The translations under genes were made by a program, and so were the position numbers. Source: Caldithrix sp964532875 (GTDB lineage Bacteria > Calditrichota > Calditrichia > Calditrichales > Calditrichaceae). Taken from it: a stretch of 23,399 nucleotides of DNA. Numbering within the stretch: position 1 is the stretch's first letter; each line of letters starts with the position of its first letter. The DNA lies in contig CAZHIZ010000041.1 in assembly GCA_964532875.1 (NCBI GenBank), positions 1 to 23,399 on the forward strand, given 5' to 3'. Positions 1 to 7,262 of this stretch are shown here, piece after piece. The notes under the pieces are model-generated. The model worked only from the letters and a program-made list of their open reading frames with translations, was not told the DNA's origin and made no database searches.

Positions 1-290
1 AACCTTCCCTATGAGGGAAGGTGCCCGAGACGCCAAGCGTCGAGGGCGGAAGGGTACAAAATGGAAATTAGTTGAACGGTTGAATCGTTGAATAGGAAAT
101 GTTTCGGCAGGTTGGTGTGCATCCGCGGAATCTGCGCGCAGAACTATTTCCTGCAAATCGATGTGTCATTTCGAGGAGTTCCGAGGATCGGAACGACGAG
201 AAATCCCTTTGTTATTCCGAGCAGTAAACCCCAAAAGCTTGCAAGGAATTCCTCTTCCCGTTTTACGGGACGGAATTACAGGTTGAACGC
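1..290 (+). repeat. Left copy of a ~280-bp dispersed inverted repeat
   Basis: This gene-free stretch matches the reverse complement of roughly 15265-15555. The best block, 143-227, is identical over 85 bases to 15327-15411 read on the other strand; the rest is similar with scattered changes. From the left it holds a 9-bp-stem hairpin at 2-22 (ACCTTCCCT with a 3-base loop), an imperfect hairpin at 23-46 around GACGC/GCGTC, and a unit at about 164-280 that starts with TGTCATT and ends in a decayed counterpart of AATGACA. An apparent 88-codon reading frame here has no protein-like features and also lies within repeat DNA in the second copy, so no gene is called. The repeat may continue past the window edge. 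Confidence 0.85.
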
Positions 291-369
291 GGGTATCCTT
301 CCCTTTACCATTTACCACTTAACGATCTACCTATTTAACCGATCACCCATGTAACTTTTTATTTTGTAT

Positions 370-948
370 TTACTCCTCAAACCACGGCCACATACGGGCT
401 TCCGCACTTTTGGGATATTCCTCACGAATACGGCGCATGATGTTGCGAAACAATTTATTGTCGAAAGTTTGTAAATAGTCAATCATGCCCACACGTAACA
501 GCAAAGTCGCCGCGCGGGGGTTGTCAGGAAATCGCTCCAAACCGTCCTTCAAAATCTCTTTGGCCTCATGGTAGCGTCCGCGCGGAATGAGATATTCGGC
601 TAAGCCCAGGCGCAGGACAACACGAAAATCTTCCGGTTCCAAAAAGCCGGGCAGGGAAAAATAAACTTTGCCCTTGTAATCCAGCACGTAAAATGACGGG
701 GTCCAGACGGCGGAAAGCAAAGATCGCTCTTTGCGGTCTTTCAGAATATCCAAACGTAAAGGAACAAACCAGTCATGTAATTCCTTCTTAATTTCGCTTT
801 GGGGGTAGGTTACGGCATAAAGTTTACGACAACCCGAGCAGGGCTCTCTATGAAATTGCAAAAACACAGGCTTGCGTTGCTTTAGTGCCTCGTTTAACGC
901 AGGTTGCCAGGCAAAAAACCAACCGTTCCAGTCCATTGTCGGGTTCAT
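370..948 (-). CDS. Thioredoxin-fold protein with C-terminal helical repeat region
   Basis: A 192-residue protein with no signal peptide, so probably cytoplasmic. The N-terminal half is thioredoxin-like. A beta strand (VFLQFH) leads into a redox motif C37-S-G-C40, and a WTPSFYVLD strand carries the cis-proline (P84) expected opposite the active site. Residues about 113-190 look like a small TPR-type helical pair (GRYHEAKEILKDGLERFPDNP). The ATG is preceded by GAAAGG and lies 16 bases after the stop of the ArsR gene, so the two are probably co-transcribed. The family resembles thioredoxin_7/DUF255-like proteins rather than classical TrxA, because the motif is CSGC instead of CGPC. A role as disulfide reductant, possibly for an arsenate reductase, is inferred from context only. 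Confidence 0.8.
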   Translation of the reverse strand: MNPTMDWNGWFFAWQPALNEALKQRKPVFLQFHREPCSGCRKLYAVTYPQSEIKKELHDWFVPLRLDILKDRKERSLLSAVWTPSFYVLDYKGKVYFSLPGFLEPEDFRVVLRLGLAEYLIPRGRYHEAKEILKDGLERFPDNPRAATLLLRVGMIDYLQTFDNKLFRNIMRRIREEYPKSAEARMWPWFEE

Positions 949-964
949 TCGTTTACCTTTCTAT

Positions 965-1336
965 CTATTTTTGTTCCGATAGGGCAAAGCCGATTACACA
1001 TTGCCCGTTTTCACGTCTGGCCAGGCGCTCTTCAAGACGTCGCATGTCATCCGGATATTTGTTCTTAAAATGTTTGGCGATTACATTGAATTGATCCCGC
1101 AAGCATTCCGAAGCATCGCTATTGAGTCGATAGTAAATCCATGTGCCTTTACGCTCCGAGACCACCATACCGGCGTTTTTCAGTACCGTCAGATGGCGCG
1201 AAACCTGGTACTGCGGCACCAACAGGGCATCGGTCATTTCACAAACGCACAACCGTTGTCCGCTTTGAACCAAAATGTTCACGATGCGCAGGCGCGTCTC
1301 ATCGCCTAACGCTTTAAAGACTCCCAAGAAATCCAA
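965..1336 (-). CDS. arsR: ArsR/SmtB-family metalloregulator with CVC motif
   Basis: A 123-residue winged-helix repressor. The N-terminal FKALGDETRLRIVNIL segment is typical of ArsR proteins. Residues 29-34 (LCVCEM) match the arsenic-binding box of classical ArsR (ELCVCDL), giving thiol ligands C30 and C32; a further Cys near residue 112 could be a third ligand. The recognition helix is around YQVSRHLTVLKNAGMV and the wing around ERKGTWIYYRL. The start is probably a TTG, because an AAGGAG site sits about 7 bases upstream and the protein then begins exactly at the family's usual first helix. It leads the gene pair with the thioredoxin-like protein. Binding As(III) or Sb(III) and releasing DNA is the expected family behaviour. 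A nearby binding site is not obvious. Confidence 0.88.
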   Translation of the reverse strand: MDFLGVFKALGDETRLRIVNILVQSGQRLCVCEMTDALLVPQYQVSRHLTVLKNAGMVVSERKGTWIYYRLNSDASECLRDQFNVIAKHFKNKYPDDMRRLEERLARRENGQCVIGFALSEQK

Positions 1337-1773
1337 AGCAACTCCTTATCTGGAAATATGCGCAATTAAACATCTAATTTAAATTTTAATCTGCTAAATT
1401 CAAAATTTTCTTATGGATTATTGAATGCGTATCACGGTAATAGAATCAAACTATTAGGACAAAATGTATTAATTTGAAGCTCTGTTGATGGTTTAATAAA
1501 GCGTGAAAACTTAAAATAAAAAAATTACAAATGACTAATCTGTTAATTGAATAGGAAGTGGGACCTAAGCTACCCAAAATACAAACTTACCTGCTTATCC
1601 CAGACAAAAATATTAACTTTAGCCGCTTTTTTTATTGACCGGGATTTCCCAGAGTTTCTACTCATATTGCCAACTTAAATATTAGGTAAGAGCTTTTTCC
1701 GCCTGACTTAAATAAGAACATGAGTTTAGTCTTTAACTTAAAAATTAAGAACCGGCTTATACCCGTTGCACAA
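1337..1773. other. AT-rich intergenic stretch, no gene seen
   Basis: About 440 bases between the arsR gene and the end of the cytochrome operon. It is strongly AT-rich with no convincing reading frame, RNA gene or repeat. The right-hand part presumably holds the arsR promoter. A weak imperfect hairpin at about 1747-1766, just after the oxidoreductase stop, could end the operon but lacks a clean T-run, so no terminator is called. Confidence 0.5.
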
Positions 1774-3075
1774 TTAGTTTGCACTACCTCCAAAACGAAT
1801 ACCGATTTTCTTTAACGGTTCCAAAGGCGGTTCCCCGCCAATGAAAATAAACACATAATCGTTGGGTAGGGTTTGCAAACCAGCCTCAGTCTTCACGACC
1901 ACGCTATCGCGCCGGATTTCGTGCACATGAGAGTTAAATAGGATTTGTATTTTGCCTGATGCAACCAACGGTCGAAGCCGCTCTTCGTTTCTTTTTTTTA
2001 TTCGAAAAAACGTATCTTTGCGATAAGAAATTGTAATCGTATTGCCCGCCTGTTGGGCCAGGCCTATGGCGGCTTCTACGGCACTATCGCCGCCACCTAC
2101 AATTAAGATGTTATTATGTTGATAGGTTACGGCATCCAACAGACGATACATCACTTTGGAAGAATCTTCACCCGGTACATTCAGTTTACGTGGTGTCCCC
2201 CTGCGTCCCATTGCCAGAATAACATGACGGCTTTGATAGCTTTCTTTTTCGCAAATTACCTCGAAAATTTCATCGTGTTTGCGAATATCCTTTAATTTAT
2301 TGTTTGTGCGAATAGGTAGCTTGTATGTCTTTTGCATGTCTTGCCAAATAGATAGTAGTTCTTCTTTTAAATATTCTTTTTTACTTAATGTGCCGTACAA
2401 CGGTATCTCTACCGGTCTTGTTAAGACCAATTTCTTTTTAGGATAATGCAAAATGGTACCGCCTGCTTCCTGCCGATCAACCGTAACAAATGAAAGCCCA
2501 TGTTGTTTGGCCGCAAGTGAGGCACTTAAACCAGCCGGTCCCGCTCCGATGATTACAATATCCAAAATTTCATCGTTTGCTTTGTGTCGCGTATTCGAAG
2601 CAATGTAATCTACCACGGCCTTACCCTGAGAAATGGCATTACGAATAAGGGCTAATCCCCCTAATTCACCGGCGATGAAAAGTCCCGGAATATTGGTTTC
2701 GTAGTGCTCGGACAATAAAGGAATATCATCTCTTTTTTGAATATCCCCTAAACCCACTTGAATGGCGCCGACGGGGCATGCTTCCGCACACATTCCATGC
2801 CCTACACATTTTAAGCCGTTAATGATGGTTGCTTGACCATCGACAATGCCCAGCACGCCACCCTCCGGACAGGCCTGAACACATGAACCGCAACCGATAC
2901 ACAGCAAAGTGTCAATATGCGGATATTGAGCGATGGCTTTATCGGCACCAAGACGTTGTGCCTTTTGTTTGCGCTGCTCGTCTCTTTTTTGTAATCGCCT
3001 GTATTTTAATAAATAGGGAGTTACAATAACGATGGCAATTAAAAGAGTTGCCCCCCAAATAAAAAACGATTCCAT
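1774..3075 (-). CDS. Membrane-anchored 2x[4Fe-4S] ferredoxin / FAD-NAD(P) oxidoreductase
   Basis: A 433-residue protein. Residues 3-23 form one membrane helix followed by RRLQKRDEQRKQK, which places the rest in the cytoplasm. A ferredoxin domain follows. Cluster 1 has C59, C62, C65 and C69-P. Cluster 2 reads C90-V-G-H93-G-M-C96-x3-C100-P, with His in place of the usual second Cys. Residues 127-137 (TNIPGLFIAGE) look like the FAD-binding motif normally found at the C-terminus of thioredoxin-reductase-like enzymes. The FAD Rossmann motif GAGPAG (177-182) and the nucleotide-binding GGGDSA (327-332) follow, and SYRKDTFFR fits NADPH binding. GGAGG lies 11 bases before the ATG. The gene is 68 bases after the barrel gene, probably in the same operon, and is a plausible cytoplasmic NAD(P)H entry or exit point for the cytochrome chain. 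Physiological partners are inferred. Confidence 0.87.
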   Translation of the reverse strand: MESFFIWGATLLIAIVIVTPYLLKYRRLQKRDEQRKQKAQRLGADKAIAQYPHIDTLLCIGCGSCVQACPEGGVLGIVDGQATIINGLKCVGHGMCAEACPVGAIQVGLGDIQKRDDIPLLSEHYETNIPGLFIAGELGGLALIRNAISQGKAVVDYIASNTRHKANDEILDIVIIGAGPAGLSASLAAKQHGLSFVTVDRQEAGGTILHYPKKKLVLTRPVEIPLYGTLSKKEYLKEELLSIWQDMQKTYKLPIRTNNKLKDIRKHDEIFEVICEKESYQSRHVILAMGRRGTPRKLNVPGEDSSKVMYRLLDAVTYQHNNILIVGGGDSAVEAAIGLAQQAGNTITISYRKDTFFRIKKRNEERLRPLVASGKIQILFNSHVHEIRRDSVVVKTEAGLQTLPNDYVFIFIGGEPPLEPLKKIGIRFGGSAN

Positions 3076-3143
3076 TCTCTTGAAAACCTCCTATAAGCGG
3101 TTGTAAGCGGACTCAAAAACCTTTGAAGTGTTAGGGATATTTA

Positions 3144-4751
3144 TCAAAATCGATACCCGATTTCCGCGAACAGCCGCGTACCGTGTAAATCATTGCCCCA
3201 ATCATATTCATAATCAAATGAGGCATATAGTTGCATTGGTAATTCCAATTGGCTGTTGATTCGCACCCATTGATTTATTCGCCTGCCCCCGTTCCGCTTG
3301 AAAGTGTAAAAATAATTGCCGTAATTAAGGCTAAGATAATGTCCACCGTGGAATCGATGACTAATGCGTAAATTAGGATTTAAACCATTGGCGAAAACAT
3401 TATCAAAACCGACAATATTCAAGAACAGAGTATTACCGGAACCCCAAAATCGACGTTTGCTTACGTTTAATCCGTAATTGTAAGTGAAACGAGCGGCAGT
3501 CTGTCTATCACGAACACCAATGTGTATCGCCAATCGATAATCTTGCCATAGGCGAAGATAGCCGCTTAGACGAATTCCTTGGCGCATGGCTTTATCAAAA
3601 ATACTATCGGCAATGGTACGCGTTTCATAGGTGTAATAATTTTTACGATTATCGTAACTAATAGTTACACTTGCCTTTCGATTGATGTCATATCGTCCGT
3701 TTACATATAAGCCGCTTATACTTAATGCTTCGCCGGCCCGAGCTTTACGCCAGGCACGATTTACATCCAATTCGAGTTGTTGGTAAAAATGCCAATGTTT
3801 TCCATGATCGTAACTGCCTTGTAAAAATAAAAACTCACGGCTAACCGTCTTCCCGTGATATTCGCCGCTAGCAGCCAAGGTAAAAGCTTTGCGCACCTCT
3901 CCGTAACGGCCCTTGAGATAGCGGATAAAAACACCGTATTTTTGTATTTCCAGTTGCCAATTGGATGTACGCCAATCGGGTTGGGTGCCTCCGAACGCGC
4001 CCGCATACCAGTAAGGGCGTATTTGCGATTGTAATAAAGCACCGTCGATGTAACCCACACCGCTTAATACATTTGAAATAATTCGTCCCAACTTAAATTG
4101 CAAGTCGGAACCGGATGGCCGGTAGGAAAGTGCAAAGCGATACAGACGATGTTGCCATTCGTTTTTTGGTAATGTTCCCAAAAAACGGCGTCGATGGTTG
4201 TAACGGGTTCGAAAGCGCATTTCAAAATTAATACCTGGCGTCCACATATTGTCGATACGAACACGCAAACGTACGGTTGGTTGAGAAAAATCATACTGGT
4301 GGCTTTTTAAATCGGAAAAACGGTAATATTGTAGCGATAGGTATCCGCGAACGCGTGAAAAAGATTGTTTTACTTTTTGTGCGGGAGCGGAAGCGTTCGA
4401 TAGATGGGCGATTCCTGTCGTTCGGTTCGCTTTGTTTGGGGAGACCTTCGATTTTTTCTTAGTATCCGACTGAAAAACGGCAAGATCGTTTTGGTGGATT
4501 CCATGTTTATTTTCGAGAGCCAGACAAGAGGCTGAATGACTGGCTAAATAGTCCACTCGAATGGTGGAAATATAATGTCCGTTTCTGAATACACGTAATG
4601 TATCGCCAACCTGCAAACCGTCATCGCGGCCTCCGTTAATATAGACATGGGTTGATGACAGATAAACGATTGAAAATTTTCGAGCGGTTTGCGCATGCAG
4701 GCTAATCGTAAAAATAAACGTAAACAACAAAAGTGCAAAAAAAGTACGCAT
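3144..4751 (-). CDS. Outer-membrane beta-barrel with N-terminal SH3-like domain, candidate cytochrome porin
   Basis: A 535-residue exported protein. Residues 1-20 are a signal peptide ending LHA before Gln. Residues about 24-95 form a small beta domain (a VYINGGRDDGLQVGD stretch) resembling SH3-like domains of FlgT-type proteins. A polar, low-complexity linker follows, and from about residue 135 the sequence alternates as amphipathic strands rich in Tyr, Arg and Asn, ending GYRF with a terminal Phe, the usual outer-membrane insertion signal. The ATG overlaps the upstream 10-haem stop (TAATG) behind GGGAGG, so translation is probably coupled. In porin-cytochrome complexes (MtrCAB, OmbB/OmaB/OmcB) a barrel holds a multihaem cytochrome across the outer membrane; that role is inferred from position. 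This barrel has about 400 residues, fewer than MtrB-type porins. No sequence-level family is recognised. Confidence 0.8.
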   Translation of the reverse strand: MRTFFALLLFTFIFTISLHAQTARKFSIVYLSSTHVYINGGRDDGLQVGDTLRVFRNGHYISTIRVDYLASHSASCLALENKHGIHQNDLAVFQSDTKKKSKVSPNKANRTTGIAHLSNASAPAQKVKQSFSRVRGYLSLQYYRFSDLKSHQYDFSQPTVRLRVRIDNMWTPGINFEMRFRTRYNHRRRFLGTLPKNEWQHRLYRFALSYRPSGSDLQFKLGRIISNVLSGVGYIDGALLQSQIRPYWYAGAFGGTQPDWRTSNWQLEIQKYGVFIRYLKGRYGEVRKAFTLAASGEYHGKTVSREFLFLQGSYDHGKHWHFYQQLELDVNRAWRKARAGEALSISGLYVNGRYDINRKASVTISYDNRKNYYTYETRTIADSIFDKAMRQGIRLSGYLRLWQDYRLAIHIGVRDRQTAARFTYNYGLNVSKRRFWGSGNTLFLNIVGFDNVFANGLNPNLRISHRFHGGHYLSLNYGNYFYTFKRNGGRRINQWVRINSQLELPMQLYASFDYEYDWGNDLHGTRLFAEIGYRF

Positions 4752-5542
4752 TAATCGCCTCCCTTACCTTGTGCATGGCAACTGTAACAGGCACTACTTT
4801 CATATCGATAATTGGCAACCTCACGATGCTTTCCGTCTGTTGAAGCACGATTGTGTTCATGACATCCGGCAAAGCAGGAAAATTGCGAATAATCATTACC
4901 CGCTGTATGGCAGGTGGTACAATTATCCCAAACACCGGCGTGTGTGCCGCTATAGATAGGGAAAAACTCTTGGTCGTGTTTTTTAAACGAAGCCGGACGC
5001 CATCCCAAAGGAGAATGACAATTTTCACAGACCAAACCGAAAGCAAGTACCTTGTGGTCGGGATTGCGAGTGGATTCGTAATCCGCCCGATGACAATCGA
5101 CGCAATTGGAACGTAAGCGTGTCCATCGTCCCTCTATTTCGCCGCGATGGCAATTTTCGCAATCCAATTGTTGATGTTTGCCTAATAATTGAAACGACGT
5201 ATTGGCATGGGCTTTATAAGCATCGAGCACAGTCCAGTTCGCAGTTGTATGGCATAAACTGCAATCTTGATACAATCGGCCTTGATGGAAATCCGTATGG
5301 CAACCTCTACAGGTTGCAGGTGTATTGGAAAAGTCTTTTATGGAATGGCAATCCCGACAGCCTAACTTTTTGTGTTGACCGGAAAGCTCAAAACCGGTGC
5401 GGCGATGGTCAAAATGAATTTTTTGCCAGCTACTTACGACATGACAGGCAGTACATTTAAAAGATAAGTTCTTATGAGGATTCGTTTCGGCTACTGCCAA
5501 ACCGCTTAGAAACAATAATAACAAAACGATTTGCCTAATCAC
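4751..5542 (-). CDS. Periplasmic decahaem c-type cytochrome (1 + 3x3 haems)
   Basis: The protein has 263 residues when started at a GTG that overlaps the upstream stop (GTGATTAG); it then begins MIRQIVLLLLFLSGLAVA, a clean signal peptide with no lipobox Cys. An upstream in-frame start at 5605 would add 21 residues inside the previous gene and spoil the signal peptide, so it is not preferred. There are nine CXXCH motifs plus one CXXXCH (CFAGCH), hence ten predicted haems. After the first haem the protein is built of three modules, each with a G-x-H segment (FELSGQH, FQLLGKH, FPIYSGTH) followed by three haem motifs. The last module (DYSQFSC...HREVANY) is nearly identical to the end of the 22-haem neighbour, indicating duplication. 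Likely a periplasmic wire handing electrons to or from the outer-membrane barrel encoded next. Confidence 0.9.
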   Translation of the reverse strand: MIRQIVLLLLFLSGLAVAETNPHKNLSFKCTACHVVSSWQKIHFDHRRTGFELSGQHKKLGCRDCHSIKDFSNTPATCRGCHTDFHQGRLYQDCSLCHTTANWTVLDAYKAHANTSFQLLGKHQQLDCENCHRGEIEGRWTRLRSNCVDCHRADYESTRNPDHKVLAFGLVCENCHSPLGWRPASFKKHDQEFFPIYSGTHAGVWDNCTTCHTAGNDYSQFSCFAGCHEHNRASTDGKHREVANYRYESSACYSCHAQGKGGD

Positions 5543-7262
5543 CGCCTTCCCCCTCTCCCGTGCCATTCGGATGGCAACTGTAACAAGCATTACTTTCATA
5601 CACATAATTGGCTACTTCTCTGTGTTGATCATCGGTTTTGCTCCGATTGTGTTCATGACAGCCGTCGAAACATGAAAATTGCGAGTAATCGGCTTGGTTT
5701 ACATGACAATCAGTACATACATTCCACTCGTTCTTATGCTTTCCTGAATAAATCGGGAAGTACTGGCCATCGTGATCCCAATTGGCAGGTGACCAGGCGG
5801 TTGTTGTATGGCAATCCTGGCAAGTCGTGGGAAATTGTGCCCCGCGATGGTTGGGATCGGTAGTGTTGTCGTAATTTTGCTGATGACAACTGACGCATTC
5901 GATGGGTGTATTGGTGTAGCCGCTCTGGTGACAGGCGATGCAGACGACAGTTTGATGAGCTCCTGTTAAAGGAAATTTGGTTTGATTGTGATCGAAAGTA
6001 GCCGGAGACCAGGCAGAGGCATTATGGCAGGTAGAGCAATCATGGCTAAATTGATTTTTTACATGGTCCGGGTCATTGACCTGCTCGAAATTATTTTGAT
6101 GGCAATTGTAGCAATCTGTCGGTGTGCCGGCGAATTTTCCATTTATGTGGCAATCGGTACAGACCGCCGTTTGATGTGCACCTGTTAAAGGAAAATTGGT
6201 TTGGTCATGGTCAAAAGTCGCCGGAGACCAGGCTTGTTGAGAGTGGCATTGCATACAATCATGCGAAAATTGTCCCTGCACGTGATTGGGATCGGTAACC
6301 GCAATATAATTTTTTTCATGGCATCCGTAGCAATCGCGAGGCAAGCCGCTCAACCGGTTTTGAATATGGCAATCCGTACATTTAACTCGCTTAAAATCGG
6401 CATGGGCGCCCACCAAAGCAAATCCGCTGATAGCGAGATGGTCAAACGGACTGCTTTCCCAATTTTGAATGGAATGGCATTGTTCGCAGGAGGTGGGAAA
6501 GCCAAATATTTGATGGTCCGGATCTTTGGTTCTATTAAAATCGGCTAAATGGCAGGTAACACATTCCTGGGATATATTGGAATATCCGCTTGAATGGCAA
6601 TTATTGCATTCCAATCCGGCATGCCCTCCTTGTAAGGGAAATTTAGCCGTATGCGTATATTGCGCCGGACGCCAACCATTTGTGGCAAGCGAATGGCAAT
6701 GTTCACATTGTAAACTAAAACCGGCTTTACGGTGCGCCGGGTTGATTGTTTGACGATAGGTTTCCAGGTGGCAACTGCTACATTCCACCCGCTTTAAAGC
6801 ATATTCATTTTTTGCTTCGGTTGTGTGGCAGGCTTGACAATCCAATGCGGCATGCGCACCGATTAATGGAAAACGCATTTGCTGATGAAGTTCGTAAACC
6901 TTTTGACGGTTTTCCCAGCTCCATGTATTATGGCAGCGTTGACATTGATGGCCTAATGTTCCCTGATGGATATCCGTATGGCAGTCTGCACATTGATTGC
7001 CCACATGACTGAATACCAGATCTTGGTGACATTGGCGGCATCGTACGGTTTTGTGGGCACCGAGTAAAGGAAAACCGGTTGAATTATGATCGAAACGGAT
7101 GTCTCGCGGTTTTACATGCCAACTTTCTGTATTATGACAGAGTGCACACTTCATTTTGAAGTTTTTCCCATGGACAGGAGCCGATACCTTCTGGGCATGT
7201 AACGGAAACATGGAAAATAGTAAATAGAAACCCGAGATTGCAAAGAAAAATTTTAAACTCAC
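5535..7262 (-). CDS. 22-haem c-type cytochrome built of seven three-haem modules
   Basis: A 575-residue exported protein with signal peptide 1-23 (ending PLHA before Gln) and no lipobox. It has 21 CXXCH motifs plus one CXXXCH (CFDGCH), so 22 predicted haems. One leading haem (CALCH) is followed by seven repeats of about 73 residues, each starting FPLxGAH-type and carrying three haem sites; many modules also contain FDH or DPxH histidines that could be distal ligands. The central modules share near-identical stretches (SPATFDH, FPLTGAHQT). The start is GTG, overlapping the previous stop by four bases (GTGA), with GGAGG upstream. Together with its 10-haem paralogue and the barrel it suggests a long-range electron carrier. 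Surface or periplasmic location cannot be decided from sequence. Confidence 0.92.
   Translation of the reverse strand: MSLKFFFAISGFYLLFSMFPLHAQKVSAPVHGKNFKMKCALCHNTESWHVKPRDIRFDHNSTGFPLLGAHKTVRCRQCHQDLVFSHVGNQCADCHTDIHQGTLGHQCQRCHNTWSWENRQKVYELHQQMRFPLIGAHAALDCQACHTTEAKNEYALKRVECSSCHLETYRQTINPAHRKAGFSLQCEHCHSLATNGWRPAQYTHTAKFPLQGGHAGLECNNCHSSGYSNISQECVTCHLADFNRTKDPDHQIFGFPTSCEQCHSIQNWESSPFDHLAISGFALVGAHADFKRVKCTDCHIQNRLSGLPRDCYGCHEKNYIAVTDPNHVQGQFSHDCMQCHSQQAWSPATFDHDQTNFPLTGAHQTAVCTDCHINGKFAGTPTDCYNCHQNNFEQVNDPDHVKNQFSHDCSTCHNASAWSPATFDHNQTKFPLTGAHQTVVCIACHQSGYTNTPIECVSCHQQNYDNTTDPNHRGAQFPTTCQDCHTTTAWSPANWDHDGQYFPIYSGKHKNEWNVCTDCHVNQADYSQFSCFDGCHEHNRSKTDDQHREVANYVYESNACYSCHPNGTGEGEGGD
5545..5559 (-). 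promoter_or_regulatory. Ribosome binding site deciding the GTG start of the 10-haem cytochrome
   Basis: Read on the minus strand this is a purine tract (GGGAGAGGGGGAAGG) ending two bases before the GTG at 5542. It lies inside the last codons of the 22-haem gene, which supports coupled translation and the GTG start over the in-frame start at 5605. Confidence 0.5.
5951..6390 (-). repeat. Coding tandem repeats, 219-bp period, in the 22-haem gene
   Basis: Within the 22-haem cytochrome gene the segments beginning at 5951 and 6170 are strongly similar at DNA level (offset 219 bases, 73 codons, one three-haem module). The similarity is highest over the first 60-70 bases, which encode SPATFDH...FPLTGAHQT. 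This points to recent module duplication or gene conversion in the centre of the protein. Confidence 0.75.

Noticed and set aside
88..354. 88-codon reading frame in the left repeat
   Set aside because: It lies within repeat DNA that also occurs inverted near 15300, lacks a ribosome binding site and shows no protein features.
4751..5605. Longer form of the 10-haem cytochrome starting at 5605
   Set aside because: It overlaps the upstream gene by 71 bases and puts 21 polar or basic residues before the signal peptide. The GTG at 5542 has a purine-rich site and stop/start overlap like its neighbours.
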